Origin: Sphingobacteriales bacterium
GTDB taxonomy: Bacteria; Bacteroidota; Bacteroidia; Chitinophagales; CAIOSU01
Assembly (NCBI GenBank): GCA_027483645.1
Contig: JAIXUD010000004.1
Span: 1-64,000 of the forward strand
Reading direction: 5' to 3'
DNA length: 64,000 bases
Numbering within the stretch: the stretch's first letter is position 1; each line of letters opens with the position of its first letter. The notes under the pieces are model-generated. The model had not been told where the DNA came from. It did not search any database and saw nothing but the letters and a program-made list of their open reading frames with translations. Of this stretch, positions 41,693 through 50,513 are shown piece after piece. The position numbers and the translations under genes were made by a program.

Positions 41693-43219
41693 ATGTGGTT
41701 AGTCCTAATATTCGGCCCGCTGTTGTTCATGAGTGGCATCACTATGTTGATGGGCCAATTTTTTACCAAAGCGGGCATTGATGCTGGCAAATCGAAGGTG
41801 CCGGTGCTCAACATCCTGCAATGGATAAAGATGATAGACCGCAAGCCGTGGTGGCTTGTTTTCTTGTTGTTGCCATATTTCAACATCATCCTGATCATTT
41901 GGATGGTTACGGAGTTGTTGAAAGTATTCGGTAAGCGTGGCTTGGGCCAGCAGGCATTGGGTATCTTCTTTTACCCTATCTATTTGCCCTACCTCAACTT
42001 CAAGGAAAACTTGAAGTACGAAGGCCGTGTGGAGGTGAAACGCAGCACTTTAGTGGAGTGGGCCGATGCCTTGATGTTCGCCATAGTGGCTGCTACCATC
42101 ATTCGTACCTTTGTATTTGAGGCGTATACCATCCCTACCTCATCCATGGAAGGCACCTTGCTGGTGGGCGACTTCTTGTTTGTAAGTAAGATACATTACG
42201 GCCCGAGGATACCGAATACGCCGTTGACGTTTCCGCTGGTGCACCGTGAGCTACCAATAATTGGGGGTAAATCATTTCTTGAAAGACTACACTTGTCATA
42301 CTATCGTTTGCCTGGTTTCCAAAAGGTGGAGAGAAACGATATGGTAGTATTTAACTACCCAATGGAGGACCAGTTTCCAGTAGATAAAAAGGAGAATTAC
42401 ATTAAGCGCTGCGTTGGGCTTCCCGGCGATACCCTGAGTGTTGACCTTGGCACTTTGTATATTAATGGCGAGAAGGCTTTTGAAGCAAAAAACTTGCAGA
42501 AGCGGCATTTGGTTGGATACAAAGATGGCGTGAGCCCTATGCACCACAGGATGTACAATTTCCGCAGTAAGGATGGCTTTTTCGATTTGAAGAAAATGTA
42601 TCAGTTAGATCCATACTTGAAGCAATTGAATGAGCTAGGTATAAACTTAGGCGATATTACCCCGACCCACCCTGGTGGAATTGATTTTAACAGTAAGGCC
42701 GAGTATATGTACTTGCCCGTGAATAAACCAGAGGTTATTGAAGCAATTCGCAATATTCCTGGCGTTAACTATGTAGTTATGGATACTTTTCGAGGTAGGT
42801 TGTCGCCCGACCAACCATTATTCCCTGAGAATACGGATGCCTACCCTTGGACTGGTGACATCTATGGCCCATTGTTTATCCCATACAAAGGTTATACAGT
42901 AAAACTGGATGACACCGCCTGGACGCTGTATAAACGAACCATTACTATGTATGAAGGCCGTAAACTGGAGCGTGTAAACGGTAAGTTTTTATTGGATGGT
43001 GCTGAGGTAACGGAATATACCTTTAGGATGGACTATTACTTTATGATGGGCGACAACCGCCACAACTCATTGGATTCTCGCTTTTGGGGCTTTGTGCCGG
43101 AAGACCATATTGTAGGCAAGGCTTGGCTTATTTGGTTGAGCATGGATAAATTCAAGGGTTGGTTTGATGGTAAAATCCGTTGGAGCCGTAGTTTCAACTT
43201 AGTTCATAATATGGAGTAA
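41693..43219 (+). CDS. lepB: Signal peptidase I with an N-terminal extension and a long internal insert
   Basis: A 508-residue S26 signal peptidase I, longer than the ~320-residue E. coli enzyme. N-terminal helices (residues ~1-75) plus a membrane-associated region precede the catalytic Ser151 in TIPTSSMEGTL; the general-base Lys238 is in YIKRCVGLPGD; box E is GDNRHNSLDSRFWG near residue 463. Between the Lys box and box E lies an extra ~190-residue domain. It removes signal peptides at the outer face of the inner membrane. It follows dapB after a fold-back repeat gap and ends before a strong terminator. Confidence 0.96.
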   Translation: MWLVLIFGPLLFMSGITMLMGQFFTKAGIDAGKSKVPVLNILQWIKMIDRKPWWLVFLLLPYFNIILIIWMVTELLKVFGKRGLGQQALGIFFYPIYLPYLNFKENLKYEGRVEVKRSTLVEWADALMFAIVAATIIRTFVFEAYTIPTSSMEGTLLVGDFLFVSKIHYGPRIPNTPLTFPLVHRELPIIGGKSFLERLHLSYYRLPGFQKVERNDMVVFNYPMEDQFPVDKKENYIKRCVGLPGDTLSVDLGTLYINGEKAFEAKNLQKRHLVGYKDGVSPMHHRMYNFRSKDGFFDLKKMYQLDPYLKQLNELGINLGDITPTHPGGIDFNSKAEYMYLPVNKPEVIEAIRNIPGVNYVVMDTFRGRLSPDQPLFPENTDAYPWTGDIYGPLFIPYKGYTVKLDDTAWTLYKRTITMYEGRKLERVNGKFLLDGAEVTEYTFRMDYYFMMGDNRHNSLDSRFWGFVPEDHIVGKAWLIWLSMDKFKGWFDGKIRWSRSFNLVHNME

Positions 43220-43271
43220 GCAGGCTGCTTGAACCGAAGTCCGGCAACTGTGGTTATAATATATGAAAGGT

Positions 43272-43307
43272 AAAAATGGCCGCCTTTGGGTGGCCATTTC
43301 CTTTTTT
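43272..43307 (+). terminator. Rho-independent terminator after lepB
   Basis: Stem AAATGGCC / GGCCATTT with loop GCCTTTGGGT-type bases and following CCTTTTTT. It covers the first ATG of the desaturase open frame, which is therefore not the real start. Confidence 0.88.
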
Positions 43308-43312
43308 GTGTT

Positions 43313-43320
43313 TATCTTTA
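43313..43320 (+). promoter_or_regulatory. Bacteroidota -7 element TATCTTTA before the desaturase
   Basis: TATCTTTA 30 bp before the ATG at 43351, immediately after the lepB terminator. Confidence 0.5.
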
Positions 43321-43350
43321 GTAAGTTCTCATACTGCCAAATTTTCCTTA

Positions 43351-44085
43351 ATGGTTTTTGTAATTGTCTTTTTCTTTGCCCACTGGTACCTTTCGTTGTT
43401 TGCCCAAACGTTTTTTCACCACCGGTATGCAGCACACCAAATGTTCAGCATGTCGCCATTTTGGGAGAAATTCTTCTTTGTGTACTCCTACTTTGTACAA
43501 GGCTCATCTTACCTTAGCCCATATGTATATGGTGCCATGCACCGCATGCACCATGCCTATGCCGACACGGAGCTGGACCCGCATTCGCCAAAATACGATA
43601 GTGGCATGATGAAGATGATGATGCGCACCCGTAGGGTATATCTCGATATCGAGCGTAAAATCACCCCGAATGTTGGCTCTTTTTACAAAAACCTACCAAC
43701 TTGGGAGTGGTTCGATAAAATGGCATCCAGCAAACTGAATCGTTTGGTTTGGATTGGTATTTATATTACCCTTTACGTACTTTTTGCGCCATCGTTATGG
43801 TGGTTGCTGCTGGTGCCCGCACATATTGTTATGGGTCCCTTGCATGGTGTGGTTATCAACTGGTTTGCGCATAAGTATGGCTATACTAACTTCGAGGTAA
43901 AAGACACTTCCAAAAACCTAATGCCTGTTGACATCTTAATGCTGGGCGAAGGTTTCCATAACAACCACCATAAATATGGCGCAAGGCCCAACTTTGGGGT
44001 AAAGTGGTTTGAAATTGATCCGGTGTATCCGTTTATTTGGGCGTTTGATAAATTGGGGATTGTGAAGTTGGTGCGTCAGGTTTGA
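43351..44085 (+). CDS. Membrane fatty-acid (acyl-CoA) desaturase
   Basis: A 244-residue integral membrane desaturase with the three conserved His boxes: HHRYAAH (His24/His29, first box), HRMHH (His64-His68) and HNNHH near residue 210 in GEGFHNNHHKYGA. These bind the diiron centre that inserts a double bond into acyl chains. The start at 43351 is chosen because the upstream ATG lies inside the lepB terminator and this one follows the -7 element. It is monocistronic, followed by repeat DNA. Confidence 0.93.
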   Translation: MVFVIVFFFAHWYLSLFAQTFFHHRYAAHQMFSMSPFWEKFFFVYSYFVQGSSYLSPYVYGAMHRMHHAYADTELDPHSPKYDSGMMKMMMRTRRVYLDIERKITPNVGSFYKNLPTWEWFDKMASSKLNRLVWIGIYITLYVLFAPSLWWLLLVPAHIVMGPLHGVVINWFAHKYGYTNFEVKDTSKNLMPVDILMLGEGFHNNHHKYGARPNFGVKWFEIDPVYPFIWAFDKLGIVKLVRQV

Positions 44086-44111
44086 CCTTAACTACTACTT
44101 GAATTTCCAAC

Positions 44112-44240
44112 ATGTCATGGTTAGCCTCGGCAAAAGCTAAGGATAAAACTTGCTACGGGTTGAATACTTTCTGGAATGTTGTAAATGATGGGTGTTATGC
44201 CACCTACATTGTTAATGGTTCGGCACCGCTCACCATGACA
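44112..44240. repeat. Inverted GTCATGGTGAGC-type repeat, copy B
   Basis: Left partner CATGTCATGGTTAGCCTCGG (44112-44131) and full copy at 44192-44240 (GTGTTATGCCACCTACATTG... ending GCTCACCATGACA) point in opposite directions. The gap 44086-44325 contains no gene. Confidence 0.83.
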
Positions 44241-44287
44241 CATTATTAATAATATCCATCTTCAACTTTCCCTACTTGCAGCAGGTC

Positions 44288-44315
44288 TTGATACTTGATA
44301 CTTGCGTCTTGATAC
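44288..44315. repeat. 7-bp tandem array, word TTGATAC
   Basis: Four heptamers (ttgatac, ttgatac, ttgcgtc, ttgatac) ending 10 bp before the stop of ald. Same word as 5981-6015. Confidence 0.9.
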
Positions 44316-44325
44316 TAACAACAAG

Positions 44326-45549
44326 CTACATACTCGCAGTGAAAAGCAAATCAATATCCGTGTGCTTTATGTTGAATTTTTCGCCTAGGTGGCGATTGGT
44401 AAGGCAGCCTTTATAGATGTATACCCCGTGTCGGCTGGCATGATCGTAGTGTAGCATTTTCTCCAGTCCGCCAGTTTCACCGCAGCGCAGTAGGGTAGGG
44501 CTAAGCAAGTTACTCATCGCATAGCTGGCTGTACGTGCCACACGGCTCGCAATGTTCGGTACGCAATAGTGTATCACCCCAAATTTTTTAAAGGTAGGGT
44601 TTTGGTGGGTGGTGATTTCAGAGGTCTCGAAACAGCCGCCTTGATCAATACTTACATCAATGATTACTGAGCCAGGTTTCATGTGGCTTACCATTTCCTC
44701 GGTAACCAAAACTGGCGTGCGGCCCGATTCGGAGTGGATGGCGCCAACAGCCACATCGGCCATAGCAAGCTCGCGCTTCAATACTTCTGGGTATAGGCTA
44801 CTGGTATAAATGCGCTGGCCGAGGTTATTCTGCAGGCGCATCAGTTTATAGATGTTGTTATCAAAAACCCTTACGCTTGCACCCAAGCCTAGCGCAGCTC
44901 TAGCCACAAACTCGCCCACAACACCCGCACCTAGAATGACCACATTAGCAGGCGGAACACCAGAAATGCCGCCAATCAATATTCCTTGCCCGTTGCGGGT
45001 GGTACTTAGGTATTCGGCAGCCAACAACATTACGCTGCTACCGGCTATTTCGCTCATGGAGCGCACAAAAGGGTAAGTGCCCGATTCGTCTTTAATATAC
45101 TCCACGGCCAATGTAGTTACCTTCTTGGCCATCAGTTTGTGTATGTACTCGTCTTTAAGGGTTGGTAAGTGAATGGGCGAGATAAGGATTTGATGCATCT
45201 TGATCATCTCAATTTCCTCATCGGTTGGCGGGGCAACCTTTACAACTACCTCAGCTTCATAAACCTGTCTATTGTCGTATGCTATTTCGGCACCCGCTTC
45301 GGAGTAGTCATTGTCTGTAAAATGAGAACCTACGCCCGCTTTGGTTTCTACCACTACACGGTGGCCATTGCTGGTTAATATCTGTACCGACTCCGGGGTA
45401 AGGGGTATCCTGTTTTCTTGAAAGCTCACTTCCTTCGGCACACCGATGTAGAGTTTTTGGCCTTTCGTGCCCATCATTAGCGGTGCTTCTTGCGGCTCCA
45501 GCCCAAACTGTATGGCATAACCGGATATAGTAGGTTTCTTTTCAGACAC
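44326..45549 (-). CDS. ald: Alanine dehydrogenase
   Basis: A 407-residue NAD-dependent dehydrogenase. The N-terminal block LYIGVPKEVSFQENRIPLTP and AGVGSHFTDNDY, the Rossmann motif GAGVVGEFVARAA, and the IDVSIDQGGCFETSE catalytic/substrate region identify the alanine dehydrogenase / pyridine-nucleotide-transhydrogenase alpha family. The enzyme interconverts L-alanine and pyruvate plus ammonia. The track start is a GTG at 45549; no nearby ATG gives a better N-terminus. It lies beside tsaE and porX in the leftward direction, a neighbourhood common in Bacteroidota (family knowledge). Confidence 0.93.
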   Translation of the reverse strand: MSEKKPTISGYAIQFGLEPQEAPLMMGTKGQKLYIGVPKEVSFQENRIPLTPESVQILTSNGHRVVVETKAGVGSHFTDNDYSEAGAEIAYDNRQVYEAEVVVKVAPPTDEEIEMIKMHQILISPIHLPTLKDEYIHKLMAKKVTTLAVEYIKDESGTYPFVRSMSEIAGSSVMLLAAEYLSTTRNGQGILIGGISGVPPANVVILGAGVVGEFVARAALGLGASVRVFDNNIYKLMRLQNNLGQRIYTSSLYPEVLKRELAMADVAVGAIHSESGRTPVLVTEEMVSHMKPGSVIIDVSIDQGGCFETSEITTHQNPTFKKFGVIHYCVPNIASRVARTASYAMSNLLSPTLLRCGETGGLEKMLHYDHASRHGVYIYKGCLTNRHLGEKFNIKHTDIDLLFTASM

Positions 45550-45571
45550 GGCGGTTCAGATTTTATTTGAT

Positions 45572-45618
45572 GTACGATGTGCAAACTGATATACGATGTA
45601 CAAAGTACGATGTAAAAT
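45572..45618. repeat. GTACGAT heptamer array (left arm)
   Basis: Units gtacgat, gtgcaaa, a 5-bp break, atacgat, gtacaaa, gtacgat, gtaaaat. Partnered with 45720-45747 in inverted orientation across ~100 bp; a third fragment (TCGTACATTC) lies between them. Confidence 0.9.
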
Positions 45619-45719
45619 TTGTGTTTGCGTTTATTGACGCTTAATACTTATCTACACCCACTCCCACAAATCGTACATTCAAAATTACATTTACTAATCA
45701 TCGCTATTGAAAATCACAA

Positions 45720-45747
45720 TGTACTTTGTACATTGTACATCGTACAT
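45720..45747. repeat. TGTACAT heptamer array (right arm)
   Basis: Four heptamers (tgtactt, tgtacat, tgtacat, cgtacat), reverse complement of the 45572 array. Ends just before the tsaE stop codon. Confidence 0.9.
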
Positions 45748-45754
45748 CAAAAAA

Positions 45755-46180
45755 TTAATAAGCATTAACCCTTCTCAGCCCGTTTTCTTCCGTCTCGATA
45801 AATACTTTAACCACATCTAGGGGTAACAAGGTTTCAATAAGCTGCGGCCATTCGATAAATATATGGGCATTCTTATTAGATAAATAGTCTTCAATACCCA
45901 TATCCAGTGCTTCTTCCAAGCTATTGAGGCGGTACAAATCCATGTGGTAAATTACCTTATCGCCAATCGAATATTCGTTTACCAAGGAATAGGTAGGGCT
46001 CGAAAGCGCGTCGGTAGTACCCAAGGCTTCGCATAGTGCTTTGATGAAAGTGGTTTTACCAACACCCATTTCTGCATAAAAAACAAACACCCTGCTGAAC
46101 GGGAAACACTTCAACAAAGCACCTGCCGCATGAGGCAAGGCTTCAGGGTTTCTTATTTCTAGGTTGAATTGTGCGCTCAT
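45755..46180 (-). CDS. tsaE: tRNA threonylcarbamoyladenosine biosynthesis ATPase TsaE
   Basis: A 141-residue P-loop ATPase of the t6A tRNA modification pathway. Walker A is AEMGVGKTTF, followed by the family motif SSPTYSLVNEY and the YHMDLYRL and FIEWPQ blocks. TsaE works with TsaB and TsaD in the cytoplasm. The open frame reaches 46267 because an upstream repeat is readable, but the ATG at 46180 (MSAQFNLEI) gives the standard N-terminus, so the first ~29 codons are rejected. Confidence 0.95.
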   Translation of the reverse strand: MSAQFNLEIRNPEALPHAAGALLKCFPFSRVFVFYAEMGVGKTTFIKALCEALGTTDALSSPTYSLVNEYSIGDKVIYHMDLYRLNSLEEALDMGIEDYLSNKNAHIFIEWPQLIETLLPLDVVKVFIETEENGLRRVNAY

Positions 46181-46197
46181 GCTTCTAATATAATGTT

Positions 46198-46401
46198 CGT
46201 CATTGCGAAGGCTTACCTGATTTATGTTTACCAATACCTTCTGAATGCCTGAAGCAACTATTTTCAATGCCTTGGCATTAATCCCTCTGCTTTCGGTGTT
46301 GTGTGTTTAGTCTAGTTGTTAATGGACATCATTCTCCGTGGCAGGGGATTGCCGCGTCACTCAGTTGCGCGAAGGGCGCAAATTCGTTCCTCGCAATGAC
46401 G
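46198..46401. repeat. GTCATTGCG-type repeat pair; right element is a 58-bp copy
   Basis: CGTCATTGCGAAGG (46198-46211) and the block 46344-46401 (GGGGATTGCCGCGTCACTCA..., ending CCTCGCAATGACG) face each other. The 58-bp block matches 58639-58696, inverted, at 55 of 58 positions. The 5' end of the tsaE frame reads into the left element. No gene between tsaE and porX. Confidence 0.9.
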
Positions 46402-46415
46402 TACATTATTGGGTT

Positions 46416-47981
46416 TTATTTACTCCCATACACCGCAAACGGTATAATAATCTCTTCCAACGAGATACCACCATGCTGGAACGTATCGCGGAAGTAATTT
46501 ACAAAATGGTTGTAGTTATTGGGGTAAACAAAGAATTTATCCTCCCTAGCAAAAATAAACGTGCTGCTTACGTGCTGGCGCGGTAGGCCGGCATCCAGCG
46601 GGTTCTTCACTTCAAATACATCACGGTTCTCGAAGTTTAGGTTCTTACCGCTTTTATAGCGCAGGTTGGTAGTAGTGGCGCGGTCGGCAATACACTTGCT
46701 CGGGGTGTTTACGCGCTTGGTGCCGTGGTCGGTAGTAAAGATGATGTTCACCTTTTTACCGGCCAACTTTTTAAGCGCATTGTGCAATGGCGAGTGATCG
46801 AACCAAGAATAGGTTAGCGAGCGGTAAGCAGCCTCATCGCTGGCTAGTTCTTTGAGTACCTCCATCTCCGTACGGGCATGCGACAGCATATCCACGAAGT
46901 TGTATACGATAACGGTCAGTTGGTTGTTCAAGTAGTTTAGCACGTTGTCCTCCAGCTTCTTGCCGTCAGCGTGGTTGGTTACTTTGATATACTCGCTTTT
47001 AATAGTATCTCGAAAAGTACGCTTCATAAACGAGCGCAAGTACACCTCTTCTGAAAGGTTTTTACCGCCCTCGTCCTCATCGTTCTTCCAATTGTTAGGG
47101 AACTGCTTTTCAATATCAATAGGCAGCATACCTGCAAAAATGGCGTTACGCGCATATTGGGTAGCCGTAGGCAAAATGCTATAGAACGTCTCATCTTCCA
47201 CCATGCGGAAGTTTTCATTTACCAAGGGCTGAATAATGCGCCATTGGTCAAGGCGAAGGTTGTCAATCAGCACTAGTATGGTTGGCGTGTTGGTATCGGC
47301 ATTTACTACCGGCACTACCTTTTTCTCCATCAATTGGTGGCTCATAATCGGCGCCTCGGCACCACGGCCTTTCACCCAATCAATATAATGCTTAATAATA
47401 AACTTGTTGAACTCCACATTTGCCTCATGCTTCTGCATGTTCAGCACTTCCTTCATGCCCGTGTCGCTGTTGCTCTTCTCCAGCTCCAGCTCCCAATGGA
47501 TAAGGTTTTTATATAGCTCTACCCACTCCTTGTGGTCCAGCTTATCTTGTATGGTGCTGAATATGCGCTGAAACTCCTTTTGGTAGTCGCTGCTGGTTTT
47601 GGCGCTTACTAACCGTTTGTTGTCGATGATTTTCTTGAGCGTGAGCAGTATTTGGTTTGGCTTTACCGGCTTAATCAGGTAATCGGCAATTTGCGAGCCG
47701 ATCGCCTCTTCCATTATATCCTCTTCTTCGTTCTTGGTTATCATTACCACTGGTAGGCCGGGGTTGTTTCGCTTAATCTCCGTGAGCGCTTCCAGGCCAC
47801 TGATGCCCGGCATGCTTTCATCCAAGAAAACCACATCTACCTGCTCGGCCTTGCAATGGTCAATAGCATCGCGGCCATTGGTTACAGGTATAATAGTATA
47901 GCCTTTGCTTTCCAGAAACATGATTTGCGGTTTCAGCAAATCAATCTCATCATCCGCCCATAGTATGTTTATATTGTTCAT
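46416..47981 (-). CDS. porX: PorX, response regulator-PglZ protein of the type IX secretion system
   Basis: A 521-residue protein. Residues 1-115 are a receiver domain: acidic Asp10/Asp11 in LWADDE, phosphoacceptor Asp54 in VFLDESMPG, Thr82 in VMITKNEE and Lys104 in YLIKPVKP are all in place. The remaining ~400 residues are a PglZ (alkaline-phosphatase-like) domain with VLIDNLRLDQWRII and IIFTTDHGTKRV blocks. PorX regulates T9SS genes with the kinase PorY (family knowledge). It is divergent from the HD hydrolase across 58 bp. No T9SS structural genes or PorY lie in the window. Confidence 0.96.
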   Translation of the reverse strand: MNNINILWADDEIDLLKPQIMFLESKGYTIIPVTNGRDAIDHCKAEQVDVVFLDESMPGISGLEALTEIKRNNPGLPVVMITKNEEEDIMEEAIGSQIADYLIKPVKPNQILLTLKKIIDNKRLVSAKTSSDYQKEFQRIFSTIQDKLDHKEWVELYKNLIHWELELEKSNSDTGMKEVLNMQKHEANVEFNKFIIKHYIDWVKGRGAEAPIMSHQLMEKKVVPVVNADTNTPTILVLIDNLRLDQWRIIQPLVNENFRMVEDETFYSILPTATQYARNAIFAGMLPIDIEKQFPNNWKNDEDEGGKNLSEEVYLRSFMKRTFRDTIKSEYIKVTNHADGKKLEDNVLNYLNNQLTVIVYNFVDMLSHARTEMEVLKELASDEAAYRSLTYSWFDHSPLHNALKKLAGKKVNIIFTTDHGTKRVNTPSKCIADRATTTNLRYKSGKNLNFENRDVFEVKNPLDAGLPRQHVSSTFIFAREDKFFVYPNNYNHFVNYFRDTFQHGGISLEEIIIPFAVYGSK

Positions 47982-47991
47982 CAGGATTGGC

Positions 47992-47999
47992 TAGTTTTG
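47992..47999 (+). promoter_or_regulatory. Bacteroidota -7 element TAGTTTTG before the HD hydrolase
   Basis: A TAnnTTTG match 40 bp before the TTG start at 48040 in the porX/HD divergent gap. Confidence 0.45.
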
Positions 48000-48039
48000 T
48001 TGCTAAGTTAGTAATAGTTACCCTTATCTGTCCGTCCAC

Positions 48040-49287
48040 TTGCAAACGCGCATCAATAAAAGAAAGATATTCAACGACCCCGTGTACGGGTTTATTACAA
48101 TCCGTCATGAAGTAATCTACGACCTTATTGAGCACCGCTACTTCCAGCGGTTGCGCCGCATTAAGCAATTGGGCATGAGCCACTACGTATACCCAGGCGC
48201 ATACCATACCCGTTTCCACCATGCGTTGGGCGCTTTGCACCTCATGCAGTTGGCGGTGGATGAACTATGTTTTAAAGGGCATGAGATTACGCCTGAAGAG
48301 CAAGAAGCTGTCTGCATCGGCATTTTGCTGCACGATATTGGTCATGGGCCTTTCAGCCATGCACTGGAGCGCTGCTTGGCACCGGGCATTTCGCATGAGT
48401 TTTTGAGCGAAGTGATTATGGACTCGCTCAATCAAGAGTTTGACGGGAAGCTTAGCTTAGCTATTGAAATCTTTCAAGGCAAGTACCACAAGCGTTTCCT
48501 GCAGCAGCTTATCAGCAGCCAATTGGATATGGATAGGCTGGACTACTTGGTGCGTGACAGTTTCTATACTGGCGTACAAGAAGGCTCCATCGGCTTCGAC
48601 CGTATTATTAAGATGGTGGAGGTAAAGAACGATGAGTTGGTGATTGAGGCCAAGGGCATTTACTCCGTCGAGAAATTCTTAGTTGCCCGCCGGTTGATGT
48701 ATTGGCAGGTATATCTGCATAAAACCGTGCTTTGCGCCGAGCAGATGATGGTAAAGGTATTAGAGCGAGCCAAAGAACTGGCCGTAGAAGGCGCCGAGCT
48801 TTTCGCTACGCCGAGCTTTAGGTTCTTCCTATACCACGATGTGCAGAAGGAAGACTTTGAGTCACCGTATACCGATGCGTTGGAGCAGTACCTGCGAATG
48901 GATGATAACGATGTAATGGCCAGCATCAAGCAATGGGTATATAACGACGACCCTGTGTTGCGCCGCCTTTGCAAAGGCTTGGTGGAGCGCCGCCTGTACC
49001 GCTCAGAGCTGTATAATGAGCCCATCGACCCGGCCTATATCGAATCCCTTAGAGCTAAAGCTACCGAGCACTTCAATGTAGGAGCCGAACAACTGGATTA
49101 TTTGGTAATACAGGGCAGCACTAGCAACAGCGCCTACAGTATGGACAAGGGAAACACTATCAACATCTTGTTTAAAGACGGCACCCTAAAAGACGTTGCC
49201 GAAGCCAGTGACCAATTGAATATACAGTACTTAGCAAAGCCTGTGGTGAAGTACTATGTGTGCTACCCGAAGGAGTTGGTTGTCTGA
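48040..49287 (+). CDS. HD-domain phosphohydrolase (dNTPase/SAMHD1-like)
   Basis: A 415-residue HD-superfamily hydrolase. The metal ligands are visible: HTRFHHALG (His61), LLHDIGHGPFSH (His98-Asp99) and LDMDRLDYLVRD further on, the SAMHD1/dGTPase-like arrangement. The annotated start is TTG; no ATG lies nearby and the N-terminus NKRKIFNDPVYGFI matches the family, so the TTG is probably used. The likely role is hydrolysis of dNTPs or another nucleotide. Its last codons and stop are part of the 40-bp inverted repeat. Confidence 0.92.
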   Translation: MQTRINKRKIFNDPVYGFITIRHEVIYDLIEHRYFQRLRRIKQLGMSHYVYPGAYHTRFHHALGALHLMQLAVDELCFKGHEITPEEQEAVCIGILLHDIGHGPFSHALERCLAPGISHEFLSEVIMDSLNQEFDGKLSLAIEIFQGKYHKRFLQQLISSQLDMDRLDYLVRDSFYTGVQEGSIGFDRIIKMVEVKNDELVIEAKGIYSVEKFLVARRLMYWQVYLHKTVLCAEQMMVKVLERAKELAVEGAELFATPSFRFFLYHDVQKEDFESPYTDALEQYLRMDDNDVMASIKQWVYNDDPVLRRLCKGLVERRLYRSELYNEPIDPAYIESLRAKATEHFNVGAEQLDYLVIQGSTSNSAYSMDKGNTINILFKDGTLKDVAEASDQLNIQYLAKPVVKYYVCYPKELVV

Positions 49288-49451
49288 ATCAGAATTTACA
49301 GAATTTAAGAATTATAGAATCAAAATAGCAATAAAAAATTATTGGGTTGAACTTCTTATAAAAATATTTGCCCTTGACAATTACAATTTGGCATATTTTG
49401 TGGTTAAATGAATTCTATAATACTAAAATTCTGTAAATTCTGATTCAGACA
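49281..49451. repeat. 40-bp inverted repeat around a 91-bp loop
   Basis: Left arm 49281-49320 and right arm 49412-49451 are reverse complements at 38 of 40 positions. The left arm begins in the last Val codon and stop of the HD gene, the right arm ends 15 bp before the SH3 gene start. Built from AGAATTT-like words. Confidence 0.93.
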
Positions 49452-49466
49452 AAAGGGGCATTCTCC

Positions 49467-50435
49467 ATGAAACACCTAACGCTATTCCTAATCTCTTGCT
49501 TGTTACTTGGCTTAAACAGCAAGTCCCAAACTTTCGTTGACCACTCAACATTGGAAAACACCAACCCAAGGTATTCGACCGGGTATCTAATTGCAGATAA
49601 GGTCTCGCTGCGGAGTGGGCCCTCTGCCAATTCAAAGTTTCTTAAAACATTGCCCATTGGTACGGCTCTGGTATTGATAACCAAGTCGGACAGTGCTTCA
49701 GTTATCGACAGTATCCATAGTCATTGGTATCAAACGGAAGTAGAAGGCTTGAAGGGTTGGGTTTGGGGCGGATTTGTTGCTATGCGTGCCCAAGGTAGCA
49801 ACGGAGATCCATCAGTTAAGTTTTTAGTTGGATTTAGCCATGTGGAGTATGAGAAGTCCGATAATTCAGAAAGGAAGCGTTTGGTTTTAATGGGTCAGAT
49901 ACGTGTTGTAAAGAATAACATTCAATTGGATAAAATTACATTTTACCTGGCACGTGCATCTGCCGATCTTCATTACATTGATATTGAGTTTAATGGTAGT
50001 AAAGGCATTGCTGGAATTGACGATGTTTTAAGGGTTCACATTCCTTGTTTGGGAGGTTGCGGTTGCAGCGGTGGTACGCACTACATATTTTTGGACGGTA
50101 AAAAACTTCATCTTGCTAAAACCACATGGGGAACAGCAGATGCTGATTATAGTGAGGGTGAGGAGCTTATTTTCCCATCAGATATGGATGGTGTGGAAGG
50201 TTATGTTAAGATGGAGAAAGATTTTATACTGTATGATGAAGAAGAGGATGAGGATGCTTATATGGCCGATATAATGAGGAGGCAGGTTAGCCTTATTTAT
50301 CACTATTGGAATGGGAAAGAGTTAGTAAAAGCTACCAATATACCAGTAGAAAAGGAAATACAATATTACGATACGGAAAACCACAAGTTTATAGAGGAGC
50401 CCACGAAACCAATTGAAATAGAGGAAGAAGAATAG
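49467..50435 (+). CDS. Secreted SH3b-domain protein
   Basis: A 322-residue exported protein (signal MKHLTLFLISCLLLGLNSKS, cleavage near SQ). Residues ~40-105 are an SH3b domain (SLRSGPSANSKFLKTLPIGTALVL, then GLKGWVWGGFVAM), a peptidoglycan or ligand-binding fold. The middle part contains a CLGGCGCSGG Cys cluster near residue 193 and the C-terminal ~60 residues are strongly acidic. I recognise no catalytic domain. It probably acts at the envelope. Confidence 0.85.
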   Translation: MKHLTLFLISCLLLGLNSKSQTFVDHSTLENTNPRYSTGYLIADKVSLRSGPSANSKFLKTLPIGTALVLITKSDSASVIDSIHSHWYQTEVEGLKGWVWGGFVAMRAQGSNGDPSVKFLVGFSHVEYEKSDNSERKRLVLMGQIRVVKNNIQLDKITFYLARASADLHYIDIEFNGSKGIAGIDDVLRVHIPCLGGCGCSGGTHYIFLDGKKLHLAKTTWGTADADYSEGEELIFPSDMDGVEGYVKMEKDFILYDEEEDEDAYMADIMRRQVSLIYHYWNGKELVKATNIPVEKEIQYYDTENHKFIEEPTKPIEIEEEE

Positions 50436-50501
50436 AGAAGACTCACACAAACATCACCCTAACCACTGATGCAAGTCATCATTTCCACCTGCTGGTGCAG
50501 C

Positions 50502-50509
50502 TAACTTTG
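50502..50509 (+). promoter_or_regulatory. Bacteroidota -7 element TAACTTTG next to the ATG
   Basis: TAACTTTG ends 4 bp before the ATG at 50514, so a leaderless transcript is expected for this gene. Confidence 0.5.
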
Positions 50510-50513
50510 CAGC

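Noticed and set aside
43276-43350. Longer desaturase start at 43276
   Set aside because: The ATG lies inside the lepB intrinsic terminator, and the -7 element and conserved helix favour 43351.
46181-46267. N-terminal extension of TsaE
   Set aside because: The extra codons translate a GTCATTGCG-type repeat; the standard protein begins at 46180.
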